A stretch of 64,000 bases of DNA from VXLM01 sp034421575. Lineage in GTDB: Bacteria > Chloroflexota > Dehalococcoidia > Lucifugimonadales > VXLM01. Both the position numbers and the translations under genes were made by a program. Within the stretch, counting starts at the first letter, position 1, and every line of letters starts with the position of its first letter. The notes below the pieces were generated by a model. It had not been told where the DNA came from, searched no databases, and saw nothing but the letters and a program-made list of their open reading frames with translations. The stretch covers positions 19,467-83,466 of the forward strand of contig DAOUKG010000006.1 of assembly GCA_034421575.1 (NCBI GenBank), in the 5' to 3' direction. Positions 51,717-61,730 of this stretch are shown here, in pieces.

Positions 51717-53345
51717 ATGAACCAGCAGTACCAGATCGGCGACTATCATGAGACCTACCGCACGTTCAGTTTGCCCAGGCCGGAGCGATATAACTGGACG
51801 TACGAAGTATTCGACAAGTGGGCCGACGATCCCAACAAGCGGGCCATGCTCTGGGTTAGCGACGACGGCAAGCCTCGCGATGTCACCTATCGAGAGTTCG
51901 CCCAGAGGTCCAAGCAGGTTGCCAACGCCCTCTCCGGCATCGGCACGAAGCCGGGCGACCGGGTGATGACCATGCTTCCGCGCCTCGTGGAGTGGTGGGA
52001 AATAGTGCTGGGCTGCATCAGGGGACGGTTTGTATCGGTGCCGGGAACGACGTTGATGACGCCCCGCGACATCGCCTATCGGATCGGCGCTGCGGGGATA
52101 TCCGTTGCAATTACCGACTCCGAGAACCTGCCGAAACTGGAGACGGTACGCGACCAGTGCCCCGACCTGCGGGAGATTATCGTAGTGGGTGAGGATTCGG
52201 GTGGCTATCACAGCTACGAGGACCTGGTGGCCAGTGCTTCGGCGGAGTTGGCGAATCCGAACAACCCTGCCGACGAACTGATGATGATCTACTTCACCTC
52301 GGGCACCACAGGTTATCCGAAGATGGTCCCCATCACGCATAGCAACTATCCCATTGGACACGTGGTCACCGGCAAGTTCTGGATGGACCAGCGTCCCACC
52401 GACCTGCATTGGACGCTCTCCGATACCGGATGGGCGCAGGCGGCGTGGTCGTCCTTCTTCGCCCCCTGGAATATGGGCTCGGCCCTCTTCATCTGGGACC
52501 AGCGCGGCAAGTACGAGCCGGGAACGACGCTGCAGGCGCTGGAGCAATATCCGATCACGACGTTCTTCGCGCCGCCGACGGCATATCGGATGCTCGTCCT
52601 CGAAGATCTCGAGAATTTCAGGCCGAAGGCGCTGCGCCACTGCATGGGAGCCGGGGAGCCGGTGAACCCGGAGGTCATTGATACGTGGCGCGACGGGACT
52701 GGCTACCACATCTGGGAGGCGTACGGCCAGACGGAAACGACGCTATGCGCCGCGACCTTCCCCGGCATGGAACACCGGCCCGGTTCGATGGGCGTCACTG
52801 CACCCGACTACTACATGGCGGTCGTCGATGACGACGGCAACGAACTGGCGGACGGCGAAGAGGGCGAGATTGCGATTCGCATTAGTCCCGACAGGCCGGT
52901 CGGAATGTTCCCCGGATACTGGAGGAACCCCGAGGCGAACGAGAACTGCTTCCGTGGCGACTGGTACTACACCGGCGACCGGGCGACTCGTGATGAGGAT
53001 GGCTATTTCTGGTTCATCGGACGCTCAGACGACGTGATCATCAGCGCGTCCTACCGCATAGGACCTTTCGAAGTGGAGTCGGCGCTGCTTGAACATGACG
53101 CGGTTGCAGAGGCCGCCGTGATCGCCAAGCCCGATCCCGCACGCACAAACATCGTCAAGGCGTTCGTCGTGCTGGCGCCGGGCTATGAGCCGTCGGATGC
53201 GGTACTGACCGAGCTTCAAGACCACGTGAAGGTCACTACAGCGCCGTACAAGTACCCACGCGAGATAGAGTTCCTCTCAGAACTGCCAAAGACCATTTCC
53301 GGCAAGATTCGCCGGACTGAGCTCCGACAGCGAGAGGATGCATAG
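51717..53345 (+). CDS. Acyl-CoA synthetase (AMP-forming)
   Basis: A 542-residue ANL-family ligase activating a carboxylic acid as acyl-AMP, then acyl-CoA. Motifs in order: the phosphate loop YFTSGTTGYPKM, the acyl pocket and adenine motif WEAYGQTETT, the ribose-binding Asp in YYTGDRATRDEDGYFWFIGRSDDVI, and the C-terminal catalytic lysine in PKTISGKIRRTELR. It resembles medium-chain or acetyl-CoA-synthetase-like (AcsM type) enzymes more than long-chain ones. It follows the CoA transferase by 57 bp. Confidence 0.9.
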   Translation: MNQQYQIGDYHETYRTFSLPRPERYNWTYEVFDKWADDPNKRAMLWVSDDGKPRDVTYREFAQRSKQVANALSGIGTKPGDRVMTMLPRLVEWWEIVLGCIRGRFVSVPGTTLMTPRDIAYRIGAAGISVAITDSENLPKLETVRDQCPDLREIIVVGEDSGGYHSYEDLVASASAELANPNNPADELMMIYFTSGTTGYPKMVPITHSNYPIGHVVTGKFWMDQRPTDLHWTLSDTGWAQAAWSSFFAPWNMGSALFIWDQRGKYEPGTTLQALEQYPITTFFAPPTAYRMLVLEDLENFRPKALRHCMGAGEPVNPEVIDTWRDGTGYHIWEAYGQTETTLCAATFPGMEHRPGSMGVTAPDYYMAVVDDDGNELADGEEGEIAIRISPDRPVGMFPGYWRNPEANENCFRGDWYYTGDRATRDEDGYFWFIGRSDDVIISASYRIGPFEVESALLEHDAVAEAAVIAKPDPARTNIVKAFVVLAPGYEPSDAVLTELQDHVKVTTAPYKYPREIEFLSELPKTISGKIRRTELRQREDA

Positions 53346-53404
53346 TAGCGAGGGCTGAATGCGCTTCAAGCGCCAACCCTTCGCGAGACCTGCAAAGAAA
53401 GCCC

Positions 53405-54544
53405 ATGCCCTTCACCCCTGAACACGAGATGTTCCGCGACCTCGTTCGACGATTCGTCCAAGACGAGATAACTCCGCACGTCGACGAGTGGGAAGAGTGG
53501 GGAAAGATACCGCGCGAGCTGTTTCGGCGGATGGGGGATCTTGGACTTCTTGGCATTGAGTACGAGGCACAGCACGGCGGGGCCGGTGCGGACTTTTGGA
53601 TGACGGTCGTGCTCGCCGAGGAGTTGGCGAAGTGCAGGTCGGGAGGCGTGGCGTTCAGCGTAATCGTCCATACCGACATGTCGTCGCCGTGGCTGGGGCG
53701 GGTAGGGACGAACGAGCAAAAGGCGAGGTTCCTGCCGGACATAACGAGCGGACGAAAGGTCTGTGCTCTTGCCATTACGGAGCCTGGAGTTGGATCGGAC
53801 ATGGCATCGCTCGAAACAAGGGCTGTACGGGATGGGGACGACTGGGTCATCAACGGCGCAAAGACGTACATCACCAACGGGGTCTATGGAGATCTGTATT
53901 TCGTCGCGGCCAGGACGCGAGACGGCGGTCGAAAGCACCAGAGGCTTTCGCAGTTCCTCGTGGAGGCGGGCAGACCCGGTTTGAAGGTCAGTCGAAAGCT
54001 GGACAAGACGGGGATGTGGGCGTCGGACACGGCGGAACTGGTCTTCGAGAACGTCCGTGTGCCTCATGCGAACCTGTTGGGCGAGGAGGGCGAGGGGTTC
54101 TACCAGTTGGCCTCAGGCCTCCAGCGTGAACGGCTGCTCTCGGCAGTGCTGAGCGTGTCTGCGGCGAGTCAGGCGCTTGAAGACACCTCGGAGTTCCTCA
54201 AGAGCCGCGAGGCCTTCGACAGACCGCTTGCCGAGTTCCAGGCTCTCCGTCACCGCATTGCGGATATGGCAGTCGACGTAGAGGCCGCGAGGCGGCTGAC
54301 CTACTCCGCGGTCGAGGCATTCGCGAGCGGCGGCGACTGCGTGACTGAGGTATCCATGGCCAAGCTGTATGCGACCGAGATGGCGAACCGCGTCGCATAC
54401 GAGGCCGTCCAGATGCACGGCGGGTTAGGCTACATGCGCGAGTTGCCGGTGGAACGCTTCGCTCGCGACTACCGGCTATGGACGATTGCCGCAGGGTCGT
54501 CTGAGATGATGCGGGAGATTATTGCGAAGAAGATGCTGGGTTGA
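53405..54544 (+). CDS. Acyl-CoA dehydrogenase
   Basis: A 379-residue FAD enzyme that introduces an alpha-beta double bond into acyl-CoA. Seen are CALAITEPGVGSDMASLETRAVRDGDDWVINGAKTYITNG (flavin and substrate site), FENVRVPHANLLGEEGEGF, and the C-terminal QMHGGLGYMRELPVERFARDYRL with the region around the catalytic base, then IAAGSSEMMREIIAKKML. It lies 59 bp after the acyl-CoA synthetase on the same strand. Electrons would go to ETF, whose genes are not in the window. Confidence 0.92.
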   Translation: MPFTPEHEMFRDLVRRFVQDEITPHVDEWEEWGKIPRELFRRMGDLGLLGIEYEAQHGGAGADFWMTVVLAEELAKCRSGGVAFSVIVHTDMSSPWLGRVGTNEQKARFLPDITSGRKVCALAITEPGVGSDMASLETRAVRDGDDWVINGAKTYITNGVYGDLYFVAARTRDGGRKHQRLSQFLVEAGRPGLKVSRKLDKTGMWASDTAELVFENVRVPHANLLGEEGEGFYQLASGLQRERLLSAVLSVSAASQALEDTSEFLKSREAFDRPLAEFQALRHRIADMAVDVEAARRLTYSAVEAFASGGDCVTEVSMAKLYATEMANRVAYEAVQMHGGLGYMRELPVERFARDYRLWTIAAGSSEMMREIIAKKMLG

Positions 54545-54658
54545 TAGTTGGGGTCCACCCGGTGAGCCTAGTTACAACTGACTCTCCTGCCGCGAGAATA
54601 AAGAGAAAGGTCAGCGTTCGTTGGTCCCAATGACGGTCGACGTGACCCGATATTTCCG

Positions 54659-55570
54659 CTACGTTAGTTGACGCCAGTCGTCTTCGACCTGCTCGAAGCG
54701 CTGGTGAAGCTCCCGGACCGTGTCGTTGGGGATCGGCAGGTGGTTGGCCACGAGGTCGATGTTCGACTTCAGGTGATCGACGTTGTGGGTTCCGGTAATG
54801 ATTGTCGTGACCGCGGGTTCCGCAAGGGCGAAGCCGGTGACGAGACGCACCTTGTCATCCAGGTCGTGCTCGAACGGGCCCGCCGCCTTCATCACCTGCG
54901 AGCGTCGGAAGTACTCGTCCGCGTACGGGTAAGGGCTCTCGTCCTTCCACCATGCGCCGTTTGCGACCGGACGCTTTAGTATCACCCCCATGTCCGCCGC
55001 CTGAGCCATGTCGAAGAGGCCCTTGGTGCGCGCGTGCTGCTCTACGACGTTGTAGCTGGTCTGCAGCGTTGCGAAGATTCCGCTCTCTACCGCCCACTTG
55101 GCTGCCTCGTTGTCGCCGCTGAAGCTGACGAATCGCGTCTTGCCGGCCTCCTGGGCACGAACGACCGCCTCGATGACATCTCCGCGCTCCAGCACGTCAA
55201 CGTCGCAGGAATGCAGTTGGACGATGTCCACATAGTCGGTCTGGAGCAGTCTCAGGCTGCGGTCGATGGAGTGTTCGATGGTCTCGGGAGTCCAGCTTTC
55301 TCCCGTCGCGTCTCCCACGGCATGGCCGGCCTTTGTAGCCAGAACGTACTCATCACGACGATGCGAGACCGTCTCGCCCATGAGGGCTTCGGTGTCGCCA
55401 TAGCACGCCGCCGTATCAAGGAAGTTGATGCCGTTGTCGAGAGCCTGGTTCAGGACGTTCGCGGCTGCGGACACGTCGCCGCCCATACGGTCTTGCCTTG
55501 AAATCTCCGCGAGTCCAAGTCCTAGAGGCGTGATCTTCAACCCGGTCTTTCCGAATTCTCTCAGTTCCAT
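54659..55570 (-). CDS. Aldo/keto reductase
   Basis: A 303-residue NADPH-dependent TIM-barrel oxidoreductase. The catalytic tetrad is visible as Asp52 and Tyr57 (FLDTAACYGDTE), Lys80 (LATKAGH) and His in VDIVQLHSCD. The end FALAEPAVTTIITGTHNVDHLKSNI is the usual NADPH-binding tail. GGGAG lies before the ATG. Substrate unknown. It converges with the acyl-CoA dehydrogenase gene over a 114-bp gap. Confidence 0.88.
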   Translation of the reverse strand: MELREFGKTGLKITPLGLGLAEISRQDRMGGDVSAAANVLNQALDNGINFLDTAACYGDTEALMGETVSHRRDEYVLATKAGHAVGDATGESWTPETIEHSIDRSLRLLQTDYVDIVQLHSCDVDVLERGDVIEAVVRAQEAGKTRFVSFSGDNEAAKWAVESGIFATLQTSYNVVEQHARTKGLFDMAQAADMGVILKRPVANGAWWKDESPYPYADEYFRRSQVMKAAGPFEHDLDDKVRLVTGFALAEPAVTTIITGTHNVDHLKSNIDLVANHLPIPNDTVRELHQRFEQVEDDWRQLT

Positions 55571-55613
55571 GTCACATACTCCCGGCGAGGTGATGCGAAG
55601 GTGGATTGATGTC

Positions 55614-55644
55614 GTTCATGGTTCGACAAGCTCACCATGAACGG
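55614..55644. repeat. Interspersed palindromic repeat, family C
   Basis: GTTCATGGT and ACCATGAAC flank TCGACAAGCTC, a nearly perfect hairpin followed by GG. Relatives occur at 5956, 56930 and in the 62.6-62.8 kb element. It separates two minus-strand genes. Confidence 0.75.
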
Positions 55645-55669
55645 TTTTCGCTAACGAATTGGACGCCCT

Positions 55670-56731
55670 TTACAGCATCGCCTTGAGGTCGCGAACGGCG
55701 GCAATGCGGCGTTCGGCGATCCGGTCGGCGGCCGCGTACGTGGGGATGCCCTCGGAGCGGGCGGTCTCGATCACGTCGAGCGTCGTCCGGTAGATGCGCT
55801 TGGTCAGTTCCAGCGCGCGTTCCTTGCGATAGACTCCACCGATCTCAGAACCGACGTTGATGATTCCACCGGCGTTTATGACGTAGTCGGGCGCGTAGGT
55901 GATCCCCCGCTGTTCGAGGAGATCGCCGTCAGCGTCGGACAGGAGCTGGTTGTTTGCCCCTCCGGCCACGATTTGGCAACGAAGGCGAGGGATGGTATCG
56001 CCGTTCAATACGCCGCCCAGGGCACATGGGGAGAAGATATCGCACTCGGTATCGTAGATATCGTCCGGCGCCACGACGGTCGCGCCCATGTTCGTCGCCT
56101 CCTGTCGAGCGCTCTCAAATATGTCGGTCGCTATGACTTTTGCGCCTTCCTCAAGGAGGTGCTTTGCCGTGTTTGAGCCAACGTGTCCAAAGCCTTGAAA
56201 TGCAACGGTACGTCCGGACAGGCTGTCGTCTCCCCAAGTAGCCTTGGCCGTCGCCTTCATGCCGAGATAGACACCAAGGCCGGTCATGACAGAGGTATCG
56301 CCGCTACCGCCCAGCGACTCGGGCAGGCCCACGACATGCTCGGTCTCCTGGGCGATATACTCAACGTCGCGAGGCGTCATGCCGACATCCTCGGTCGTGA
56401 CGTAGCGGCCGCCAAGTGAGTCTACATGTCGTCCGAAGGCTCTCAGCAATGCCTCGTTCTTCTGGGTGTGCGGATCGGCCATGATGAGGGCCTTGCCGCC
56501 CCCGAGGTCCAGACCCGCGACGGCGGACTTGTAGGTCATCGCGCGCGACAGGCGAAGCACGTCCATGATGGCGTCGTCCTCGCTCTCATGCGGCCACACG
56601 CGAAGACCTCCACAGGCAGGACCGAGGGTTGTATCGTGAATGGCGATAAAGGCCTTGAGACCCTGCGACGGCTCGTGGCAGATGAGCAACTGCTCGTGGC
56701 CATGTGTCTCCATGTATTCGAGGATGTTCAT
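55670..56731 (-). CDS. Glu/Leu/Phe/Val dehydrogenase, leucine-dehydrogenase type
   Basis: A 353-residue NAD+-dependent amino acid dehydrogenase that deaminates branched-chain or aromatic amino acids to keto acids. The substrate and catalytic lysines are Lys68 and Lys80 (MTYKSAVAGLDLGGGKALI); the cofactor domain has VAFQGFGHVGSNTAKHLLEEGAKVIATD. The short length and DTTLGPACGGLR fit leucine/valine dehydrogenase rather than glutamate dehydrogenase. The frame is open to 56821; the ATG at 56731 begins at the family N-terminus. It would provide NADH and keto acids for the CoA-linked enzymes nearby. Confidence 0.9.
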   Translation of the reverse strand: MNILEYMETHGHEQLLICHEPSQGLKAFIAIHDTTLGPACGGLRVWPHESEDDAIMDVLRLSRAMTYKSAVAGLDLGGGKALIMADPHTQKNEALLRAFGRHVDSLGGRYVTTEDVGMTPRDVEYIAQETEHVVGLPESLGGSGDTSVMTGLGVYLGMKATAKATWGDDSLSGRTVAFQGFGHVGSNTAKHLLEEGAKVIATDIFESARQEATNMGATVVAPDDIYDTECDIFSPCALGGVLNGDTIPRLRCQIVAGGANNQLLSDADGDLLEQRGITYAPDYVINAGGIINVGSEIGGVYRKERALELTKRIYRTTLDVIETARSEGIPTYAAADRIAERRIAAVRDLKAML

Positions 56732-56883
56732 GACATACCTTGATAGTAGATGGGCGCGTTGAAGCGAAGTTACGTACCCGTGGACACTGATATTATATGT
56801 GCGCCGCTCAGGGCGGCACAACCGAGACTGTAATCAGACAGAACCATTTCACCATCGTAAAAAGGGTCGCTTATCCCGTTCGC

Positions 56884-56959
56884 CCCCGTATCAAGTACGG
56901 GGCAAGCTCTGAGCCTGTTGAAGGCCAACTTCGTGGTTCGAGAGCCTCACCACGAACGG
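56884..56959. repeat. Composite repeat: CCCCGTA hairpin plus family C hairpin
   Basis: CCCCGTA and TACGGGG pair around TCAAG near 56884-56902. AAGCTCTGAGCCTGTTGAAGGCCAA follows in part, then TTCGTGGT and ACCACGAA form a second hairpin (56930-56959). The same building blocks occur in the 62.6 kb element. It fills most of the divergent gap before the FAD oxidase gene. Confidence 0.7.
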
Positions 56960-56981
56960 ACCCTGACAATCAGGAGCACGA

Positions 56982-58100
56982 ATGAGACGCACGACGGACG
57001 TTGCCGTCATAGGCGGTGGAATAGCGGGATGCGCCGCCGCATACTACCTGACCCGCGAAGGACTGAACGCAGCCGTCATCGACCACGAGGGCGTCGGCAA
57101 TGCCGCTTCAGGGTACGCACTCGGTCTTCTGAATCCGCTATCCGGGGCGCTCATCCCCGGCCCATTGTCGGCGTTCGCCCTTGAGGCCTTCGATGAGCAT
57201 CGCAGGCTATGGCCTGAGCTTGAAGAGGAGTCATTCTTCGACTTCCAGGGGCGAATGGCGCCACACCTCGAAACCGTACTGGACGAGAGCGAGGTACCCG
57301 TTCTGCAAGAGGAAATGGAGCGCTGGGAGGCGACCGAGGGGTTCTCCACCCAATGGCTAGAGGGGCGAGACGTTGCTCGCCTGGACAGCAGGCTGAGTAA
57401 TGAGATCGTGGGAGCGGTGTTGCTGGAGAGCCTCGGCATCGTCGACAGCCAGATGCTCACGAGGGCTCTCATGGATGCGGCAACGCAGGGTGGCGCCACA
57501 GTCATTGAGGAACGAGCCATCGGCATAGATTGGCAGGACGGCAGAGCGGTAGGGGTTGTCACGAATAGAGATAGCGTCAGTTGCGACGCCGTAGTCATAG
57601 CCGCCGGCGCTTGGTCAGGACAGATCCAAGAGTGGACCGGACTTGACGTACCGGTGACGCCGCTCAAGGGGCAGATCGTCCGACTTGAGGGGTTGAGTCC
57701 TCCCCTTGAGTACCATGTCGCGGGTCCAGGCGCGGCGGTGCAGAAGGCCGATGGCAAGCTCTGGGTGGCGGCGACGGAGGAAGAGGCCGGGTTCGACCTT
57801 GAGATCACCGCTGAAGGCAATAAAATGCTTATTGAGAACGCCGCGCGCGTGCTTCCATGTGTAAGTGGAGCGCGCGTGTTGGAGCAAACGGCCTGTCTTA
57901 GGCCAAGGACGCCCGATGCGCTGCCGATAATCGGCAAGGCTCTTGACCGGGAAAACGTCTATATCACCACCGGGGCGGGGAAGAAGGGCATCATGCTCGC
58001 CCCTGCGATGGGCAAGGCCATCGCTGACCTCAGCGTGCGGGGTGAGACGCCGCTGCCTATTGACGGTTTCGGGCCGGAGCGGTTTGCGCGAACGGACTGA
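56982..58100 (+). CDS. FAD-dependent oxidoreductase, DadA/glycine-oxidase-like
   Basis: A 372-residue flavoenzyme of the D-amino acid/glycine/sarcosine oxidase family. The N-terminal FAD site is VAVIGGGIAGCAAAYYL, and the C-terminal FAD block is ACLRPRTPDALPIIG followed by VYITTGAGKKGIMLAPAMG. It should oxidise an amine or D-amino acid to an imine. CAGGAG supports the ATG at 56982. It is convergent with the ABC permease gene (12 bp between stops). Confidence 0.88.
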   Translation: MRRTTDVAVIGGGIAGCAAAYYLTREGLNAAVIDHEGVGNAASGYALGLLNPLSGALIPGPLSAFALEAFDEHRRLWPELEEESFFDFQGRMAPHLETVLDESEVPVLQEEMERWEATEGFSTQWLEGRDVARLDSRLSNEIVGAVLLESLGIVDSQMLTRALMDAATQGGATVIEERAIGIDWQDGRAVGVVTNRDSVSCDAVVIAAGAWSGQIQEWTGLDVPVTPLKGQIVRLEGLSPPLEYHVAGPGAAVQKADGKLWVAATEEEAGFDLEITAEGNKMLIENAARVLPCVSGARVLEQTACLRPRTPDALPIIGKALDRENVYITTGAGKKGIMLAPAMGKAIADLSVRGETPLPIDGFGPERFARTD

Positions 58101-58112
58101 ACCCCGCTCGTG

Positions 58113-61100
58113 CTACTCGTACCGAAGGGCTTCCGCGGGATAGACGTTCGACGCCTGCCTTGCCGGGATGTAGGTTGCCAACAGGGAGAAGAAGTACGTC
58201 ACTCCCAAGATGACCGCCATCTGAATCCACGGAATGGCATAGCGAATGGTGTCGAGGCCCTCATCGTCACGAAAGCCTAGTATCGCGTTGTAGGAGAGAA
58301 CAAGTCCCAGCACGGTTCCGATAACAATGCCGAGGACGGCAACGAAGCTCGACTCGATGAGGAAGCTGAGCTGGATCATTCCCTTCCGGTACCCGACGGC
58401 GCGAAGCATTCCTATCTGCTGTCGTCGCTCCACGACGGCCCTCGTGCTGACAACGCCGAGCGCGGCGATGCCGACGAAGAGACCCAGCGCCATGAATCCT
58501 GTGAATAGACGGAAGAAGCCCTTGAGCGCAGCCAGCTGTTCGTTCAGAAGTTCCTCAATCACTTCGGTCTGCATACCATTCTGGAGGAAGGCCTTTTCGA
58601 TGTTCCGTGCCAGATCCTTGGATTCATCGAGATCGGTGACACGGAACCTGTAAGTCGTGATGGGAATAGGGAACGGGGCGACTTCATCGGCGGCTGACTT
58701 GGAACCGATCATGCCAAGACTGAACCCTGTGTCGTGGATGCGGTCGATGACGCCAATTACCGTTAAATTCATGATTGATCGGGTGTTTGGCTCCCTTACC
58801 TCAATCTCGATTGGCGACATCGACTCATCGTCGTAGCCGACTTCGTGGAATACGCGCGCGATCTGCTGTCCCTGCTCTCCCTGCGTGTCGTCGAGCAGCG
58901 AGCCACCTATGACCACGAGGCTGGGGTCATTTCGCATTGCCTCGAATACGTCCTCTGTGGTGGAGCCGTATCCGTCGGCTATGAGCTTGAAGTCGTACTC
59001 GCTTGCTTCGAGGTACCCGTCATCCGCAGCGAGAAGGCTAACACGGTTCCATTCCTGGTCGTCAGCCTCGATCTCGCGTACCTGCATCGGTATCTGCGTA
59101 TATCCTCCGATGGCCTCGAAGCTGGAAATGTCTACAGTATCGATGCCATTGATTTCGGAGCGGATGTCATCTATGGGGGTAGTGAAGTTAATACTGCCCT
59201 CAATGTCCCATCCGCCTGAGGCGACTCTCGACTCTACGAACTGGGTACCGAAAGTGTCCGTGAGGACTGACATGACCGTGAGCGTGAAGATAACGAGGGC
59301 GAACATGGCCAGGGTCAGTCCGGTGCGGAACTTTGAACTGAGCGGGTAGGCTATTGCGGTCACGAGCACGGGACGGAATTGCCGGAGACGGCTGGTAGCG
59401 AAATGGAGTCCGTGAAGAATCAGGTCGGCGTTGTACATGACCGTCCAGACCGCGGCTCCGACCATGGCGATTCCCGAGACGAACATTACGTCGACATCGC
59501 CCCCCAAATCGTCGGCGACGTCTCCCAGGACTACGTCAATGACGCCGGGGGGAAGTGCCCAGAAGGCCAGTATAGCCAGGCCAGTCGTGGTGAAGACGAT
59601 CCTGTCTCTACGTCCGGGAGGCATGTTGCCCCGGGCGAGAAGGGCTTTCGCCAGTAGTCCGAGACCGGCAAGGGTCAATGATACTCCGGCGCCGAAGGCA
59701 GACCACAACTGGAGGGGTGGGAGAACCAGGGCTGCGCCGGTCAGCGCAACACCCAAGATCACCAGCAGCCAGCCCTGCAGGAGGTACGGCCAGACGAGCT
59801 TGAACAGCTGAATCAGTATGTCAAATACCCATAGGATCACGGTGAACCATACCAGTGCGAATATCACGTGGAGCACGGCGGGAACGTAGTCGCGCCTGAT
59901 GAGGTACCTCAGCGCGCGCCACAAGAAGAGGGCAGGTCGGAAGATGCCCTTGACAACGTCCAACAGTCTGCTGAGGAAACTCGGTGGGGTTGCCGGAACA
60001 AGGCTCTCAGGTAGATTCCGAACGGCGGCCACGATATTCAGGTGGCTCACCCTGTAGGCCGAGATTCCGACAGTCGCAAAGGTGATGATCATGCCCAGGC
60101 AGTACGACACGACTATGGTCGGCAGGGTGAAGTGGAGTTGGAGGGTGAAGTTGTCGTCAAACGTGGAGAAAATGCTGTTGAGGGTGCCGACCATGAGCGC
60201 GCTAACGGCAAGTCCAAGGATGACGCCGATGGCGGCCGACACGAGGGCATAGGCGGTCCCCTCGAACACGAACATCTCTATGAGATTCCGACGTTTGGCC
60301 CCCACGGCCCGGGCCATGCCCATCTCCGACTTCCTCGCCCCCGCGAGCAGGACGAAGATGAGGAATATCAACAGGATGCCGCTGGCAATCGAGAACGTGC
60401 TGAAGGTCAGGAAGAAGACGCTTATGGAGGTGCCTGCCTGCTCCGCGCCTCTGAGGATGTCGAACTTGATATCCAGGACGTACATTTCGGCGAGCTCGCT
60501 GAAGAGCGTGGTCGCTTCGCGCTGGAGATCACGCATATCGTCTGAATCGAGGATATTCTGCACATCTCCGGAAATCTCTACGTCGGCCAGCGCGGCAACG
60601 AGATCGTCGGTAAGGTCGGGCGCGCGTATCCCGTCGAGGAGCTTGGTCAACTCCTCTTTCTTGTCATCCCCGACGGCTGTGTCCCGTTCCAGTTCGAGGG
60701 CCGTCAGAAAAACGTCGTCGTTGAGAAGGTCCTTCAGGCGGGAGGCTGTTTCGCGGTCGGTGAACTTGACCCGGAGGTCCTTGGTGACCTCTTCGCTCAG
60801 CTCGTTGCCCGTAAGCTGATCGCCACGGTTGGATATGACGATGGACGTGATCTGACCCGTCCTGCCGAATATCTCCTGCGCGCGATCCAGCGAGATGATC
60901 ATCGTCGGGGCGATGCCAGCAAACCCGCCGTCTTCGAGGACGCCTTTGACGACGAACCGTTCGGCGCCGTCCTCGACGTAGACCTCTATCTCACCGTCGG
61001 ACTGGAGATCAAGCTCTTCCGAAGCGTCCTCATTGATGAACGTCTCGTTGGGCCGGAGACTCTGAAGGTCGGCATTTCCTCCCGACGCCAGCTTCATACC

Positions 61101-61604
61101 GCCGAAGCCACCTAGCAGGGCAGGGTCGATGCCTAGCAGGTTTAACTGCCCTTCGCTGAGGTCTTCCGCCGGATTGACGGCAGGCACGTTCTGGGTGAAC
61201 TGGGGCATGATGCCGTCGATGCGGTCGTCAGCGGCAAGGTCAGCCCGAATCTGCTCGTAGCGCTCCATGGAGATAAACGACTGGCCGAATTGGTCGCCCT
61301 CCTGGGCACGAGCCGAGATGACGATCTCGTCGATTGTTCCCAGTCCATTGATGCCGATGTCGCGTATGGAATACGACAGCGTGTCGGCGGTGCCGAAGGC
61401 CGCTGAGATGATGATCGTACTGAGCATGACGCCGATGATGATGAGGGCCGTCATGCCGGGTCGCCGGGAAATGGGACGTATTCCCATCTTTAGCATGACC
61501 GGGTTGCGCAAGGCCATGCCGATTACGATCAGCAGAGTCACAAGGAAAATCGCGGAGAGGATGATCATCAACGTGGGCAGTGGGACGCCGAACAGCTTTT
61601 CCAT
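58113..61604 (-). CDS. ABC exporter-type permease, FtsX/MacB fold, duplicated
   Basis: A 1163-residue membrane protein much longer than a single MacB-type permease (about 400-650). Order: an N-terminal helix (10-30) and a second start helix (45-65), a periplasmic MacB-type domain (about 70-370), a first FtsX unit of three to four helices (about 380-520; GARKSEMGMARAVGAKRRNLIEMF), a block of four to six further helices (about 560-740), another helix near 780, a second outside domain (about 800-1025), and a final FtsX unit (about 1035-1160; ERRQQIGMLRAVGYRKGMI). It thus holds two complete permease halves. The ATPase gene lies 126 bp upstream. Export of lipoproteins, lipids or peptides is typical; no substrate is evident. 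Confidence 0.88.
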   Translation of the reverse strand: MEKLFGVPLPTLMIILSAIFLVTLLIVIGMALRNPVMLKMGIRPISRRPGMTALIIIGVMLSTIIISAAFGTADTLSYSIRDIGINGLGTIDEIVISARAQEGDQFGQSFISMERYEQIRADLAADDRIDGIMPQFTQNVPAVNPAEDLSEGQLNLLGIDPALLGGFGGMKLASGGNADLQSLRPNETFINEDASEELDLQSDGEIEVYVEDGAERFVVKGVLEDGGFAGIAPTMIISLDRAQEIFGRTGQITSIVISNRGDQLTGNELSEEVTKDLRVKFTDRETASRLKDLLNDDVFLTALELERDTAVGDDKKEELTKLLDGIRAPDLTDDLVAALADVEISGDVQNILDSDDMRDLQREATTLFSELAEMYVLDIKFDILRGAEQAGTSISVFFLTFSTFSIASGILLIFLIFVLLAGARKSEMGMARAVGAKRRNLIEMFVFEGTAYALVSAAIGVILGLAVSALMVGTLNSIFSTFDDNFTLQLHFTLPTIVVSYCLGMIITFATVGISAYRVSHLNIVAAVRNLPESLVPATPPSFLSRLLDVVKGIFRPALFLWRALRYLIRRDYVPAVLHVIFALVWFTVILWVFDILIQLFKLVWPYLLQGWLLVILGVALTGAALVLPPLQLWSAFGAGVSLTLAGLGLLAKALLARGNMPPGRRDRIVFTTTGLAILAFWALPPGVIDVVLGDVADDLGGDVDVMFVSGIAMVGAAVWTVMYNADLILHGLHFATSRLRQFRPVLVTAIAYPLSSKFRTGLTLAMFALVIFTLTVMSVLTDTFGTQFVESRVASGGWDIEGSINFTTPIDDIRSEINGIDTVDISSFEAIGGYTQIPMQVREIEADDQEWNRVSLLAADDGYLEASEYDFKLIADGYGSTTEDVFEAMRNDPSLVVIGGSLLDDTQGEQGQQIARVFHEVGYDDESMSPIEIEVREPNTRSIMNLTVIGVIDRIHDTGFSLGMIGSKSAADEVAPFPIPITTYRFRVTDLDESKDLARNIEKAFLQNGMQTEVIEELLNEQLAALKGFFRLFTGFMALGLFVGIAALGVVSTRAVVERRQQIGMLRAVGYRKGMIQLSFLIESSFVAVLGIVIGTVLGLVLSYNAILGFRDDEGLDTIRYAIPWIQMAVILGVTYFFSLLATYIPARQASNVYPAEALRYE

Positions 61605-61730
61605 CAGAAACCTCGAGGCCGTCGGGGCGGCGAGTTGCTAACTTGCGTGTAATTGAGACCGGGTATTACGTCCCTTTCGGGCACGTCATTTGGTACGGAT
61701 GTGAGGTTGGTGAGCATCAAAGGCTCGGAG

